From contig NC_134539.1 in the NCBI RefSeq assembly GCF_050624435.1, forward strand, positions 118,899,525 through 118,963,524: DNA of 64,000 nucleotides, read 5' to 3'. The position numbers were made by a program, and so were the translations under genes. This DNA is from Tenrec ecaudatus. Taxonomy: Eukaryota; Chordata; Mammalia; Afrosoricida; Tenrecidae. Below, piece by piece: positions 41,656-53,364 of this stretch. Position 1 is the stretch's first letter. Each line of letters starts with the position of its first letter. The notes beneath the pieces were generated by a model that made no database searches, was not told where the DNA came from, and saw only the letters and a program-made list of their open reading frames with translations.

Positions 41656-43650
41656 AAGCCGTCCTCTTTTTTGCTGACCAAGCATGATGTTCTTCTGATA
41701 AGATGTCCAAAGTACTTGGGGCCAAGTCTTATTATCCTTGCGTCTAGGGCGCTTTCTGACTGCATGTCTTTCCAACAGATTTGCTTCTTCTTCATCTTCT
41801 TTTTAATCATTTTATTGGGGGCTTGTACAACTCTTATCGCAATACATCCATCCATCCATTGTGTCAAGCACATTGCACATTTGTTGCCATCATCATTTTC
41901 AAACATTTTCTTTCTACTTGAGCCCTTGCTATCAGCTCCTCACCCCCCCCCCACGAACCCTTGATAATTTATAAATTATTATTATTTTGTCATATCTTAC
42001 TCTGTTAGATGTCTCCCTTTACCCACTTTTCTGTTGTCCGTCCCCTAGGGAGGGGTTATATGTAGATCATTGTGATCAGTTCCCTTTTCTCCCCTACCTT
42101 CCCCTTCCACTCCTGGTATCTCTACTCTTATTATTGGTCCTGAGGGGTTTATCTGTCCTGGGTTCCCTGTGTTTCCAGCTCTTATCTGTACCAGTGTACA
42201 TCCTCTGGTCTAGCTGGCTTTGTAAGGTAGACTTGGGATCATGATAATGGGGGGGGGGAGGAAGCATTAAAGAACTAGAGGAAAGTTGTATGTTTCATGG
42301 GTGCTACACTGTATCCTGACTGGCTCATCTCCCTGAGACCCTTCTGTAAATGGATGTCCAGTTGCCTACAGATGGGTTTTGGGTCTTCACTCCGTTCTTC
42401 CGCTCATTCACAATGATATGATTTTTTGTTCTCTGATGCCTGCTAACTGATCCTATCGACACCTTGTGATTACACAGGCTGGTGTGCTTCTTCCATGTGG
42501 GCTTTGTTGCTTCTGAGCTAGATGGCTGTTTGTTTATCTTCAAGCCTTTAAGACCCCAGACACTATATCTTCTGATAGCCAGGCACCTTAAGCTTTCTTC
42601 ACCACATTTGCTTATACACCACTTTGTCTTCAGCGATCATGTGGGGAAGGTGAGCATCATGGAATACCAGTTTAATAGAACAAAGTATTCTTGCATTGAG
42701 GGAGTACTTGAGTGGAGGCCCAATCTCCATCTGCTACCTTAATACTAAATATATTCATATATGCACATAGATCTATTTCCCCATTGTCATACATAAATAT
42801 ATTTGCATATGTACATGCCTGTATTTAGACCTCTATAAATGCTCTTTGCCTTCCAGCTCCTTCCTCTATTTCCTTTTCCTTTCCTCTTGTCCCACTGTCA
42901 TGTTCAGTCGTTCCTCTCGATTACATTGCCCTTAATGAAGCCCTGCCAGGTCGCCTACACATCACTTGTTGTTCACTTGTCCCTGGGGTTGTTAATACCC
43001 ACTTCCTTTCCCCCATCTCCCCGTCTCCCATGTTCCCCCTCTGCCCCCAACCATTGATCCTGTTGTTTTTTCCTCCAGATTGTTTATCCCACTTAACTGA
43101 CCTGCAGAGATAATAATATGCAGGAAAAGCAAGACAGAGCAAAACAAAGCAAGAAAGGAAAAGAAAACAACAACAAAAAACCATGACAAAAAAAAAAAAA
43201 GAAAAGCATGTAGATAGTTCAAGGTATGTTTGACCTTTAGGAGTGTTTTCCAGTCTAGTCTGATGGGGTGACACGCCCCGGCCCCACAGCCTATCTTCGG
43301 CACTTCCTGGGGACTTTGTTGCTCCAGATTTGCTTACTCTAAAGCCTGTGGTCACTTTAGGTCTCTCCACCAACACCAGCATTCTGATGCACCAATCCGA
43401 CAGTCTTCCTCATTCCTTGGCCAGCTTGTGCATGCCTCCGAGGTGACTGAAAGCACCCTGGCTTGTTGGGTCAGGGGAACTGGGGTCCTTAAAGTGTTAC
43501 CTCTTTGCTTTTTAACACCCTAGAAAGGTGTTTTGCAGCAGACTTGCCTGGTGCAATAAGCCACTGGATTTCCTGATTGCTGCTCCCGTGGAGGTTGATT
43601 GTAGATTCAAGTGTTACCAAGCCAAGCCTCTGGAGGTTCTCCCAGCCATC
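41656..43650 (-). mobile_element. RTE LINE fragment split by a family X insertion
   Basis: RTE C-terminal text at 41656-41790 (minus: LGPKYFGHLIRRTSCL) continues in register at about 43376-43650 (GATGCACCAATCCGACAGTC, TGCAGCAGACTTGCCTGG). The collinear block at 13090-13510 in the RTE copy above shows what is missing. The gap is filled by family X. Confidence 0.75.
41791..43375 (-). mobile_element. Family X retroelement inserted in an RTE LINE
   Basis: About 1.6 kb, 3' end (tail) at 41800, running to CTGTGGTCACTTTAGGTCTC near 43350. It carries the kinesin of family segments: GTTGTCCGTCCCCTAGGGAG, GACACTATATCTTCTGATAG and the T-rich 5' segment. It is 5'-truncated relative to the copies at 22779 and 59003. 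Confidence 0.8.
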
Positions 43651-43989
43651 GTACTTCTTGCACCCACTTTGTTTGCATAAACCCTTCCACCCATCCCCAA
43701 CTCCAACCCAGCCTAGTCCGGCCCAGTCCAGCCCCTCCCCACTGGACCAGTTTTTCTAGTTCATCTTTTTTTCTTCCATTCACTCTTTGTTAAGCTAGAC
43801 TGGCTGCTGGCCCACTCTGACATGGTGATGCCAGGCACAAGACAGAAAGTGAAACCATCCCATCTGGGCTCCAGGAGCTGGAGTTGGCTCAGCTATGGAG
43901 TTTCCTGCCCACTGGGGATGGCACAACCACATGGGGAGCAGCTCTGAATGTCTGACTGCTTTTTAAAAGTGCCTTAACTTCAGAAGACA

Positions 43990-45180
43990 CAAAAACAAAT
44001 ACATTGCTCCAAATGAAGGGGGGAGGAGGGGAAACCCAAAGCCCATCTGTAGGCAATTGGACAGTCCCTTACAGAAGGGTCACAAGAAAATAACGAGACA
44101 GCCAGGGCGCAGCACAGCACCAACAGAACACACCACATCCCTGCAGTCCTTTAATGCTTCATCCCCACCACTATCATGACCCCAGTTCTGCCTTATAAAT
44201 CAGCTAGACCAGAGCATGCACACTGATGCAAGTGAGAGCTCTTTATACATGGAAGCCAGGACAAGTGTGTCAGTCTGGGTGGACTAGAGAAACAAATCCA
44301 CGGACACACATATGTGTACAACAAAGAGATTTATATACAAGAGGAATTGAACATTGAGAAAACATCGAACCCAGTCCAGTTCAAGACCATAAGTCTGATT
44401 TTAGCTCATATGTCCGATACCAATCTATGAAGTCCTCTTCAGACTCACAAAACACATGCAATGAAGCCAAGTGCAGGGTGATCACAAGCCAGTGGGTAGC
44501 AAGTCTTTGGGTCCAGTGGCATTGTAAGCATCTCAGCGCTGGCAGGGATCTCTCTGTGGTTTCTCTGGCTTCTGAGGTCTGGTTGCATCCATGTGGCTTG
44601 TCATCTGCAATGTCTCCCAGGGAGTGGCCTGAGAGAGCTAGTGTCTCCTGTCTCCAAGAAGGAATTACCAGATTTCCCAAAATTCTCAGAGAAGGCCACG
44701 CCCACACAGAGGTCTCATTGGCTATCTCCAGATTGACAGCCCAGACTCCACCCCTACACTCTCAATCCTTAAACTGACACCAGATTAGGTGACTACCAGG
44801 ACAGATAAACCCCTCAGGAACAGCAATGGGAATAGTGATATCATGAGGGTAGGGAGAAGGTGAGGGGAGAAGGGGGAGAAATGGGGAACGGACTACAGTG
44901 ATGTATAACTACCCCCATCCCCAGGGGGATGGATAACAGTATTGTGGATGAATGGAGACAGAGGGTGGTGTAAGGTATGAGAATAATAATAATTTATCAG
45001 GGGTCCATGAGCATGGGAGGGTGGGGAAAGGAAGGGGGAGGAGCCAATACCAAGGGCTTAAGCAGAAAGAAACTATTTTGAAATTGATGATGGCCACATG
45101 TATAAATGTGCTTGATACAGTTGATGTGTGGCTTGTTGCAAGAGCTGTAAGAGCCCCCAATAAAATGGTTTATTTAAAAA
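43990..45180 (+). mobile_element. Family X retroelement split by an ERVL LTR
   Basis: Family text at about 44030-44263 (CCCAAAGCCCATCTGTAGGC) breaks at CCAGGACA and resumes with the same CCAGGACA at 44796, ending CCCCCAATAAAATGGTTT at about 45170. The interruption is the LTR at 44266-44798. Confidence 0.85.
44266..44798 (+). mobile_element. MLT2-like ERVL LTR inside family X
   Basis: Begins TGTGTCAGTCTGGGTGGACT and AGAGAAACAAATCC, ends GTGACTACCA. CCAGGACA flanks it on both sides (44256-44263 and 44796-44803), consistent with target duplication, although it overlaps the element end by three bases. No internal viral genes are attached. Confidence 0.75.
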
Positions 45181-45294
45181 AACAAAGATGCCTTAAGTCA
45201 CGAAAGTCCTTCCATCCTCCGGCAATGCCTGCCTGGGCTGCTTGAGAGGTCTGAGGGACAGGGCAGCATCCCTCCTACCCCCGCCCTTCCCCCA

Positions 45295-45440
45295 CCCCTG
45301 CTGGTCATTCAGTCGATGCTGACTCATGGTGACCCTAGAGGACAGAGTGGACCTTGCAGCTCCCCTGCAAATTGGGGAACCCATTTCCTGTCTACAAGCT
45401 TCAGGTGGTGGGCTCCATCCCAGGTAGGGGGCGCCAGTGG
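45295..45440 (-). repeat. AfroSINE-type SINE (minus)
   Basis: CAGTCGATGCTGACTCATGG and TGACCCTAGAGGACAGAGTG match the reverse of the SINE tail. Confidence 0.7.
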
Positions 45441-46213
45441 GCGCAGACTTCTCGTACCCACAGGTGCCTGCTTGGGGTGGGCACTCCATTCACTTGGATG
45501 GAGCCCTCGCAGCAGGGCCCTGGGGACTTGCCCAGGGGCACTGGAAGAGCCCCTTCTGCCACACTCTGCCCTTGCCTCGTGGTCCAGCTCCTCCTGCTCG
45601 TCTGTGTGATTTCATTCCCCTGCTTCCTGTGCTGTCACACCTTATGCGTGTGTCTTGGGCACTGACTGACAGTGCAACCACATCCAGGCCCCAGGGTTGC
45701 TGCCTGGCTCTTCACACCTTCACCGCATGGGGCGGGTGGTGGGCGTCCTCCTCCTGCTGTCTGCATCTGGAGGCCACAGGCGGAGTGTCGATTGGTGGGA
45801 GCTGAGCTCGCTCACCCACCGGGGGATCGGAGGAGCCTGCCACAGGTGGGGTGGGGTGGCTGTGGGAGCGAGGCCCAGGGGGAGCCACCAGCCCTTCCAG
45901 TTCAGCCCAGTTCGCTTCATCTCATCCACTGGGATCCCTTCACAGCACCAAGGTGCCTCTTTTATCCCCTTTCTTCCCTGTTGCCTGTTTCCACTAGAAA
46001 CCGGTGCTTTGATGAGCCTGTTTTTGCAGGTGTACTAATGAGCATATTGCTAAGAATTTGCCTGCAGCCATCCACTGATCCCAGGGACATGTTGAAACAT
46101 GTTGTATTCGGAGTAAGCCCTGCACGACGTATGTACCGGAATCCTGTACTTTTTGACTTAGTACCTTTTTAGGAGGGGGCCTCACATACTTTTTGAAGCC
46201 CCTTGTGTATGTA

Positions 46214-46248
<35 letters not shown>

Positions 46249-47350
46249 GAATTACGTATGTGTATATATATATATGAATCCACCTGTTAATTGATCAATC
46301 ATCTATATATCTATGTACCTATATCACTGGTTCTGATCTCCAAGAGCACGCTGCTTCATATGGGCAAGTTACCACTCTTCACCGTGGCTTCCTGTCTGGC
46401 AGTAGGACTAAGCACACTTGGCTCCTGAAACACCCCAGAGGATGAAATGGGTAATCAGCAAACCACTGGCCCCCTTCCTGGCACACAGTGGAGGTTCTCT
46501 CCCTGTCTTCCTCCCATCAGCCAAGCCCCGGCCTCTCTTCCCCTCCCACAGGGGTGTCATCACGGCTGAGGGTTAGGGTCATGAGGGGCAGGGAGTGGAT
46601 GACAATTTTCCATTCTCTCTTAGGCACCACAGTGGACACTTCAGGCATGATTCATTTCTGAGGAAGGAAAGCCACAGTAACGGCAATGACTCAGGCTGTC
46701 CCTGTGCCACGGACTTGGACACTCAGCCCCATGCTCTGGCCTTGAGGGTCAAATCTCAGACCCCTGCCCTGGTGTGAGACAGGATCTCGCCTCCCTTCCT
46801 AGCTGCCTCCCAAGGCCGGCACACAGACCCCCTTTCAGAGAGTTTCATAGGCTGACAAAGGAAATGACAGACGTGGCAGACTCTTCCGAGCCTCTTTTGG
46901 GAGTGGCCTGGAGTTGGGCCCCCTCTTTGGACTGGCCCAGGGAAGTCCCTTGGCTCCTGGCCCATCCCATCCAGGGTCTGGAGTGAGTCCCAGGCTCCTT
47001 TCCTCCCCTGCCCCCCTCCCCAGGAGTTCCGCCATCCCCTCTCACCACGACTTCCTCCGCCCAGCGCCCAGCACTTAGGCCTTCAGGGCATTCAGGCTAG
47101 AGCAATAGAGAAAGTCGGATGATTCTCACCCCCACGTCCAAAATCCAGTGACTATTTTTGAGGACACCCACCCATGCGGCCACTCAGAAGAGTAACCGTC
47201 ACAGCAGGAGAGCCGCCTCAGACACCTGGGTCCAGTGTAAGGCCACCAATCAGAAGCATACGAGAGTCGTCGGAGGATCCCAGGAAAGGAAACCATGCAC
47301 AGCCGAGTCCTGGAGGGTCCCACACGGCTTTGTGGATGCAGGGAGAGATT
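45441..47350. other. Intergenic, unassigned; contains a (TA)n microsatellite
   Basis: A repeat shared with CCL5 intron 2 is at 46040-46170 (CTGCAGCCATCCACTGATCC, GTACTTTTTGACTTAGTACC). A GT/(TA)n tract is at 46205-46275. Otherwise nothing recognised. Confidence 0.5.
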
Positions 47351-47562
47351 TAATTTATAAATTATCAAGGGTTCATGAGGGAGCGGGGAGTGGGGAGGGA
47401 AGGGGAAAAAACGAGGAGGTGATGCCAGGGGCTTAGGTGGAGAGCAAATGTTTTGAGAATGATGAGGGCAATGAATGTACAAATGTGCTTTATACAATTG
47501 ATGTATATATGGGTTGTGATGAGTTATATGAGCCCCTAATAAAACGATTAAAAAAAACAAGC
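47351..47562 (+). mobile_element. Family X 3' fragment
   Basis: TTTATAAATTATCAAGGGTT, GCAAATGTTTTGAGAATGAT and GAGCCCCTAATAAAACGATT plus an A-tail. Confidence 0.85.
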
Positions 47563-49649
47563 GTTCCCTGTGCCGCCTTCGGTATTGATGGGCGATGTAT
47601 ACTTCATCACAACTCCATGGTGGACAGTGCGGTGCAATTTATTAAGGGTCTAGAAGCACGTGTGGTGTTTTAAAGGCACTGGCGAGCATACCTTCAGGGA
47701 TTGATCTAAAAGGATGTTCGTACATGTACAAAATGACATCTACAAGCGATGGTTTATAATACGGAGAGTTAGGGATAGACTCATTGCCCAATGACTGGGG
47801 ACTGATGACATGATTGGGGACTTCCATCCAGTGGAATGCCTGTAGTCACTAAGAGAACAAGACGCCTTGCTGCACGTAGATGTGGAGTTGTTAGGTAGAA
47901 TAGGGACTAAGGGGGTGCTGTCTCCCTAATGCCTGCGTAGGGCCATGACAGAGGGTTGGAAAGAAATCCGAAGCCCGTTAGACACCTATGGGAAGATCCA
48001 AACTGAGCATGCTCAGACACAAGCCTCCTGGGCCTCTGTAGTAGGCCCACCTGGGCACACAGACGGGGCCCAGCCACATGACATCACCCAGGTGGGCCTA
48101 CACCCAGCCAGTAGGATGGCCAAAGCCCTCAGCCACGCCTCCTCCAGCCATAGGGGCGGGAGGGAACAAGAGCAAGGTCCACAGCCCAGCAGCCTCTCTC
48201 TTCTTGGCCCCTGGGATCGCCGAGTGCCACAAGCATGACTTCATGCTCCTCTTCCTGGGTGCTTTGCACGTGATGTTTCAGCCGTGAACTTCTGCGCAGT
48301 TTCCACGCAGCCTTGTATGCGTTCCTAAAACAGTGTGGGCTTTTGAGACGGGGAAACCTGACACTTGCCTTTTCCTCATAAATGTCTCTTGGATTGCGTG
48401 AATTCTTTCAGCGTCCTGAAGCAGCAACCGAGGAACCCCAATCCTGGGAATTAACCGAGTGATCTCCTAGGTGAGCCAAGTGAAAGAAGCCAGTGAAGGG
48501 ACAGATGGCTTCTAGAAGGTTCTGAAAAGTGGGTGAGAAGGAAAGCAGTGGATTCATCTGGGCTGGTCATGAGAGGCTTGGCCCTCTTTTGGAGGTTACA
48601 TGGGAGACGGTGACGGCGGTGGCCTTAGGAAGTGTGGTGGGTGGCCTGGGGACGGGGTGGAAGGGACCCCTTCTCTTCATTGTATATTATTTTGTGCCTT
48701 TTTAAAGTCACCTGGGAACAGGTGAGGGAGAAATCTCATGGCATCTTGGGTTTTAGTCTTGGGCCCTCTCTTCCCCAGTCACCCCTCGTGACTACTGGGA
48801 GGGTGAAGGCTTCCAGCCGAGGTTCTCTGAGCACATGACTCCTCACTGCCCCACACTTTGCCCCCCAAAGCACAACCTTACCTGCCTTTTCTCAGAAGAC
48901 AAAGGCAGGAGGGGGAGATCCTGGCCTCCCTAGCGGAGGGGAGTGGAAGCCGCTCAGGCTGTGGGGGCACACCAGTCTTTATCATTGGAGAGAAAGCCCC
49001 CAGCTCAAGAGATGGCACCCTCCTCTGTGAAATGGCCCGACAGCCACTTAACTCTGAGGTGACCGGGAGGACGAGCTGGTCTCATCGTGGGCAAGGCCTG
49101 GCTCGCAGGGGTGTGCATAAGCGCTCCCTGTCCCTGAGGTCGGGCCAGCCTCCTTTGCAGAGAAGTGGGGAGGACGCAGTGGTGGCTGAAAGTGACCTGG
49201 GTGTTCCCATGCTGCTGTGGTCCCTCTGTGTTTGCAGAGCATCTCACTTCTGGGGCGCTGTGGCTCTGAGGTCTCAAGACAGCGTGGCCAACCCCCATGG
49301 GACTGTTTGCAGGGAGGAAGTGGGCTCTGGGGGCTGAAGTGAGGTGTGGTCACCCCCTGGGGAGCTGTTTGTGTCAAAAGACTCAGCCCTGGCGCCTGCT
49401 GTGAGGACTGTTGGGGGAAGAGACAGTGTTGAGAAGCAGCTCCCTGAGGAGGGGGACTCAGGCCAGTAGGGACCTTGGAGACAGTTTCCCTGAGTCTCAG
49501 GGTTTCCATCCCCTGTGCTGACACCCGCACAGATGGCCTGGGGTAGCCTGGGTGAGTTGTTCTGAAACTGCGCCTAGCTATTTGCTGGAGGGGAAAACGT
49601 TCCAGCTTGGACGTGAAAAGGAAGCCCCCACTTTATCCCCCGACCCCGC
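47563..49649. other. Intergenic, unassigned
   Basis: No repeat or gene is recognised. A 160-codon minus frame and a 159-codon plus frame overlap at 48858-49530 and resemble no protein I know. Confidence 0.5.
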
Positions 49650-49995
49650 ACCCCCATGAAAGCACCATGGACTGCTAAAAGGACAAACACACTTGTCTGT
49701 GACAAAGTGCAGCCAGAATGCTGCTGGGGGCCAAGGATGGTGGCCCTCTGCCTTCCGTGTTTTGGACATGTTGTCAGGAGAGGCCAGTCCCCGAAGAAGG
49801 ACACGATGCATGCTAAAGTCGAGCGGCTGTGAGCAAGAGGAAGGTCCTGCGGGTTGGCACTGTGGCTGCAGCGAGGAGCTCAAGCCTAGGAGCAGCTGTG
49901 AGGTTGGGGCCGGACTGAACAGTGCTTCGTTCTTTGTGCACGAGGTCACTGTGGGTCGAAGCGACTTGATGGCACCTCACAACAACACTAACAGC
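49650..49995 (+). repeat. RTE LINE 3' end
   Basis: GAAAGCACCATGGACTGCTA, AGGACAAACACACTTGTC, GTGTTTTGGACATGTTGTCAG, then CTTGATGGCACCTCACAACA and an ACA-rich tail. Plus-strand counterpart of the C-terminal part of the copy at 12961-13260. Confidence 0.85.
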
Positions 49996-49999
49996 TGCG

Positions 50000-50350
50000 A
50001 TTGCCTTGCTGTTGTTGTTGGCTGCTGTTGGGTGGGCCCCGGACTCACTGCAACCTCTGCGCAGTGGAAGGAAACACTGCCCGGCCCTGTGCCATCCACC
50101 ATCCAGTACGATTGGACCATCGGGCTTTCCCCTGCTGAATTTTGGGAGTAGATTGCTCTGCCTTCCTTCTCAGTTTGGCTTAGTCTAGAGGCTCCACTGA
50201 CACCCGATCAGCAGCACAGCTTTCATGGAGACCATGATGAAGTTCATTGGTGGGGATCAAACCCTGGTCCCTGTGTGGAAAGGGAAGATTCTACCCTAAA
50301 CCTCTACTGCCTCTCCAAACCTAGTCCTCTGCCATCAGGTCCATTCTGAC
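50000..50350 (-). repeat. RTE/SINE-type 3' fragments
   Basis: GAAACACTGCCCGGCCCTGT and GCCATCCACCATCC belong to the RTE 3' region; CTAAACCTCTACTGCCTC and CCATCAGGTCCATTCTGACT are SINE-like. Boundaries are uncertain. Confidence 0.5.
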
Positions 50351-50356
50351 TCACCA

Positions 50357-50846
50357 TGTGTTAGTCTGGGTGGACTAGAGAAACAAATCCGGATGTGTAT
50401 AAGAAAGAGCTTTTATATAAAAGAGCAATTGTACATTAAGAAAATACCCCAGCCCAGTGTAGCTCAAGTACATATTTCTGATATTAGCCCATATGTCCGA
50501 TACCAATCTATAAATTCCTCCTCAGATTCATGCATCACATGCAATGATGCTAAATGCAGGAAGATCACAAGCCAGTGGGTGGAACGTCTTGCGGATCCAG
50601 TGGCAGTGGAAGCATCTCAGTGCTTGTGTGGGTCTCCATCAGCTCTGGCTCCATCAGCATAGCTCCACGTGGCTTGTCATCAGGAAGACGGAGCAGAGAG
50701 AGAGAGTCGGTCTGGTCTCCAGTGAGCTATTTATCTTCACTGTGTCACCAAATGAGGTCATCAGGCTGCGACCTGGTTGACAGGCTAAACTCCAACCCTT
50801 CACTCTTAATAGTCTCAAATGGACACCAGATTATGTAACGACCACA
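50357..50846 (+). mobile_element. MLT2-like ERVL LTR (490 bp)
   Basis: Begins TGTGTTAGTCTGGGTGGACT, ends TTATGTAACGACCACA. TTTTATATAAAAGAGC could be its TATA region. Solo LTR. Confidence 0.75.
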
Positions 50847-50859
50847 AATAGTGAGCTCT

Positions 50860-51295
50860 CAGGACTGAGCTCATCAATCCTCACTGGAGCTGATACACCC
50901 TCTTCTTTCTCCTTTGGAGGAACTGGTGGGTTTGAACGGGTTCTTCCTCGTCCAGCAGAAGGAAGCCCTTCCTGGTTCCGCATCATTCTCACGATTGCTG
51001 TCCTGTGGAGTCCCACTGTTGCAGCCACCATGTCAATCATCTTGTTGAGGATATCCGCCCCTGCTTTTATTTTTGGCTGCCCCACTACTTTACCACGCAG
51101 GATGTCCTCCAGGGACTGACCTCTCCTGATAACATCTCCAAAGTACGTGAGACGCCAGCCTCACTTCCAAAGAGCATTCTGGCTCTATTTCCTCCAAGAC
51201 AGATTTATTGATTCCTCTGGCAATCCAAGGTGCTTTCCATGTTCCCCACAGGCACCGTGATTCAAATGCACCAATTCTTCCTTGCTCTTCCTTCT
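50860..51295 (-). repeat. RTE LINE fragment
   Basis: CCACCATGTCAATCATCTTG, GATGTCCTCCAGGGACTGAC and TCCTCCAAGACAGATTTATTG are antisense RTE text. Confidence 0.75.
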
Positions 51296-51590
51296 CCTCA
51301 AGAGGGTTAGATCATGCAGCAGAAGAGAGAGATAGGAATGAGGGGCTGCTCATGGTGGCCGTGATAGAAGACAGGCGGTGTGTGTGTGTTTGTGTGTGGG
51401 GGGCAAAGTGGGGGAGACGTGTGTGGGTTTCAGGAACACAGCTGACCAAATCCTGGAGAGATAATTAACCCAGAGCCTAAGGAATTCCTTGTCAGGAAAT
51501 GGCCAGTAGAATTTCTCAGAGCAGCGAGTGGTAATGTCCGAATTCAAGTTCTCATCTGAATTCTTCTGAGCTACATATAGTCGTATCCAA

Positions 51591-51800
51591 GGAGCCCTGG
51601 TGGCTAGTGGTTACAAGTTGGGCTGCTTCCCTCAAGGTCGGCAGTTTGAAACCACCAGCCACTCCTCGGGAGAAGGACTGGGCTTTCTACTCCTGTCAAG
51701 AGTGACCCTCTCAGAAACTCACAGAAGCAGTTCTCCCCTGTCCTATAGGGTCGCGATGAGTCGGCATCGACTCGATGGCAGGGAGATTGGTTTTGGTGTT
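51591..51800 (+). repeat. AfroSINE-type SINE, full length (~207 bp)
   Basis: Best copy in the window: GGAGCCCTGGTGGCTAGTGG head, AAGGTCGGCAGTTTGAAACC box B region, GGGTCGCGATGAGTCGGCAT and CGACTCGATGGCAGGGAG tail, then TTGGTTTTGG. The tRNA-like head marks it as tRNA-derived; the tail resembles the RTE 3' end. Confidence 0.93.
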
Positions 51801-51911
51801 TGGATAGTCAGCACCTACCCTGTGAAAAGTTCCTGGTATGCAGTGGTTACCTGCAGGAGCCTTAGATCAGTGGTGTTTGGGGAGAGTGAAGGAATGAGGG
51901 CCCTGGCCCAC

Positions 51912-51953
<42 letters not shown>
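51912..51953. repeat. (GT)21 microsatellite
   Basis: Uninterrupted GT run. Confidence 0.98.
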
Positions 51954-51955
<2 letters not shown>

Positions 51956-53364
51956 GCACCAGGGGAGAATGAGAGAAGTTAGTGGAAACTGGAGGATGTG
52001 GTGTTAGAACGTAGCACAAATCTTCAGAGCTTCTGGAGCCAGCAGAGTGGGGGGACCCTTGACCACCAGCACAGGGTGATGGGGAGTGAAACCGACTTGG
52101 GCCAGAGCAGAGAGCAACGGAGGCCAATCAGAGCTGGGCGAGGCCAAGGAACACATCAAGAGAGCACACCACGGTTCCACAGCTGTGGCTCTGGCCCAGC
52201 CAGTCAAGGTTCAGAGGCCAGGTGAGTGAGACATCAACTGAGGCCAGCTGAAGGACATGGGCATGCGGCTCCCTAAGTGACCCCAGACCCCTGACCTCAT
52301 TTCGGGAGATCGTAAACACCCCTGACCAGGAATTTGAGCTGTTTGTTGGCTGTGATTGTGAATACCTGAGCTGGACTGCTTGGCCCCAGAGATGCTCCCC
52401 GCTCATTGGCATTGCTGAAGTGTTTTTGCTGCCATTGGTGGAAACAGATGCTCTGGATGCTCCCGTATGAGGATGAGGTCAGTTATGGAAAACAAAAATA
52501 GCATCTTTTTTTAGGTACATCTCAGTGAGGAGGTGGAAAGCGTCAACACACCACATGACTCATGCTGAAGCACTATCCCCATGACACATGTGGCCAGAGC
52601 CCTTCAGTGGCAAAACCGCCCTCTCCACTTGCAGACACACAGGCTGCAGGCTGCCTGGCTCTCTTCCCAGCCCTGCGGGTGTTGCTGGAGGTGCCCCCCT
52701 ACCCTCTGCACAGCCAGGGTCTGTGCCCTGACAAGTTGAGGATGGGTTGGGTTTTGACAGGCTGACTGTGGAAGTAGGTCGCCAGTCCTTTCTTCCGAAG
52801 TCCATTTCAGTTTGGAGGCTGCACAGAAACCTGCTCAGCTCCTGAACAACACACAAGCCTCCTCTGACGGATGGACTGTCCTTTTGGAAACACTGGGAGG
52901 GAAGCCCTTGGCAGCTGGGGCTTTTGCTTTTGTGGCGTGTTGTTTTTCAACTCCTTGGACCCCTGAATGGAAGCTTAATTCCCCCAAAGGAGCATCCAGG
53001 AACCGCTGGGAGCTAGCAGGCTTTGTTCAAAGGAGAGGGAGGGTGGGAGAAGGGAAAGCAGCAGAAAGTACAGAGGCTTAAAGTGGAGTCGCCTGAGCCA
53101 AGTCAGCGCTGGCTCAAGGTCCCTGGTTTCCTCTTCTCTCTCTGGCTCCGCAGAACATGGTCCTTCCTTCTGCTAGATGGGGATGTTCCGTCCGGGAACA
53201 CTAGTGGGCCGGTGTAAAGAGTGCCGCGGTGTCTGGCACATGGTCAAGTGACCCCACGGGCCCAGGGGAACCGCCTCCGGGCTTTTCCCTGCTGCAGCCC
53301 GTGGGGCAAGTACTGGCTGCACAGGAGTTGTGCACCATGCCGTAAAACGAAAGGTTTCATCCGT
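51954..53364. other. Intergenic, unassigned
   Basis: No gene or clear repeat. Short frames only. Confidence 0.5.

Noticed and set aside
51591-51680. tRNA-like head of the full-length SINE as a possible tRNA gene
   Set aside because: Box A/B-like text belongs to a repeated SINE present many times here. The cloverleaf is not kept.
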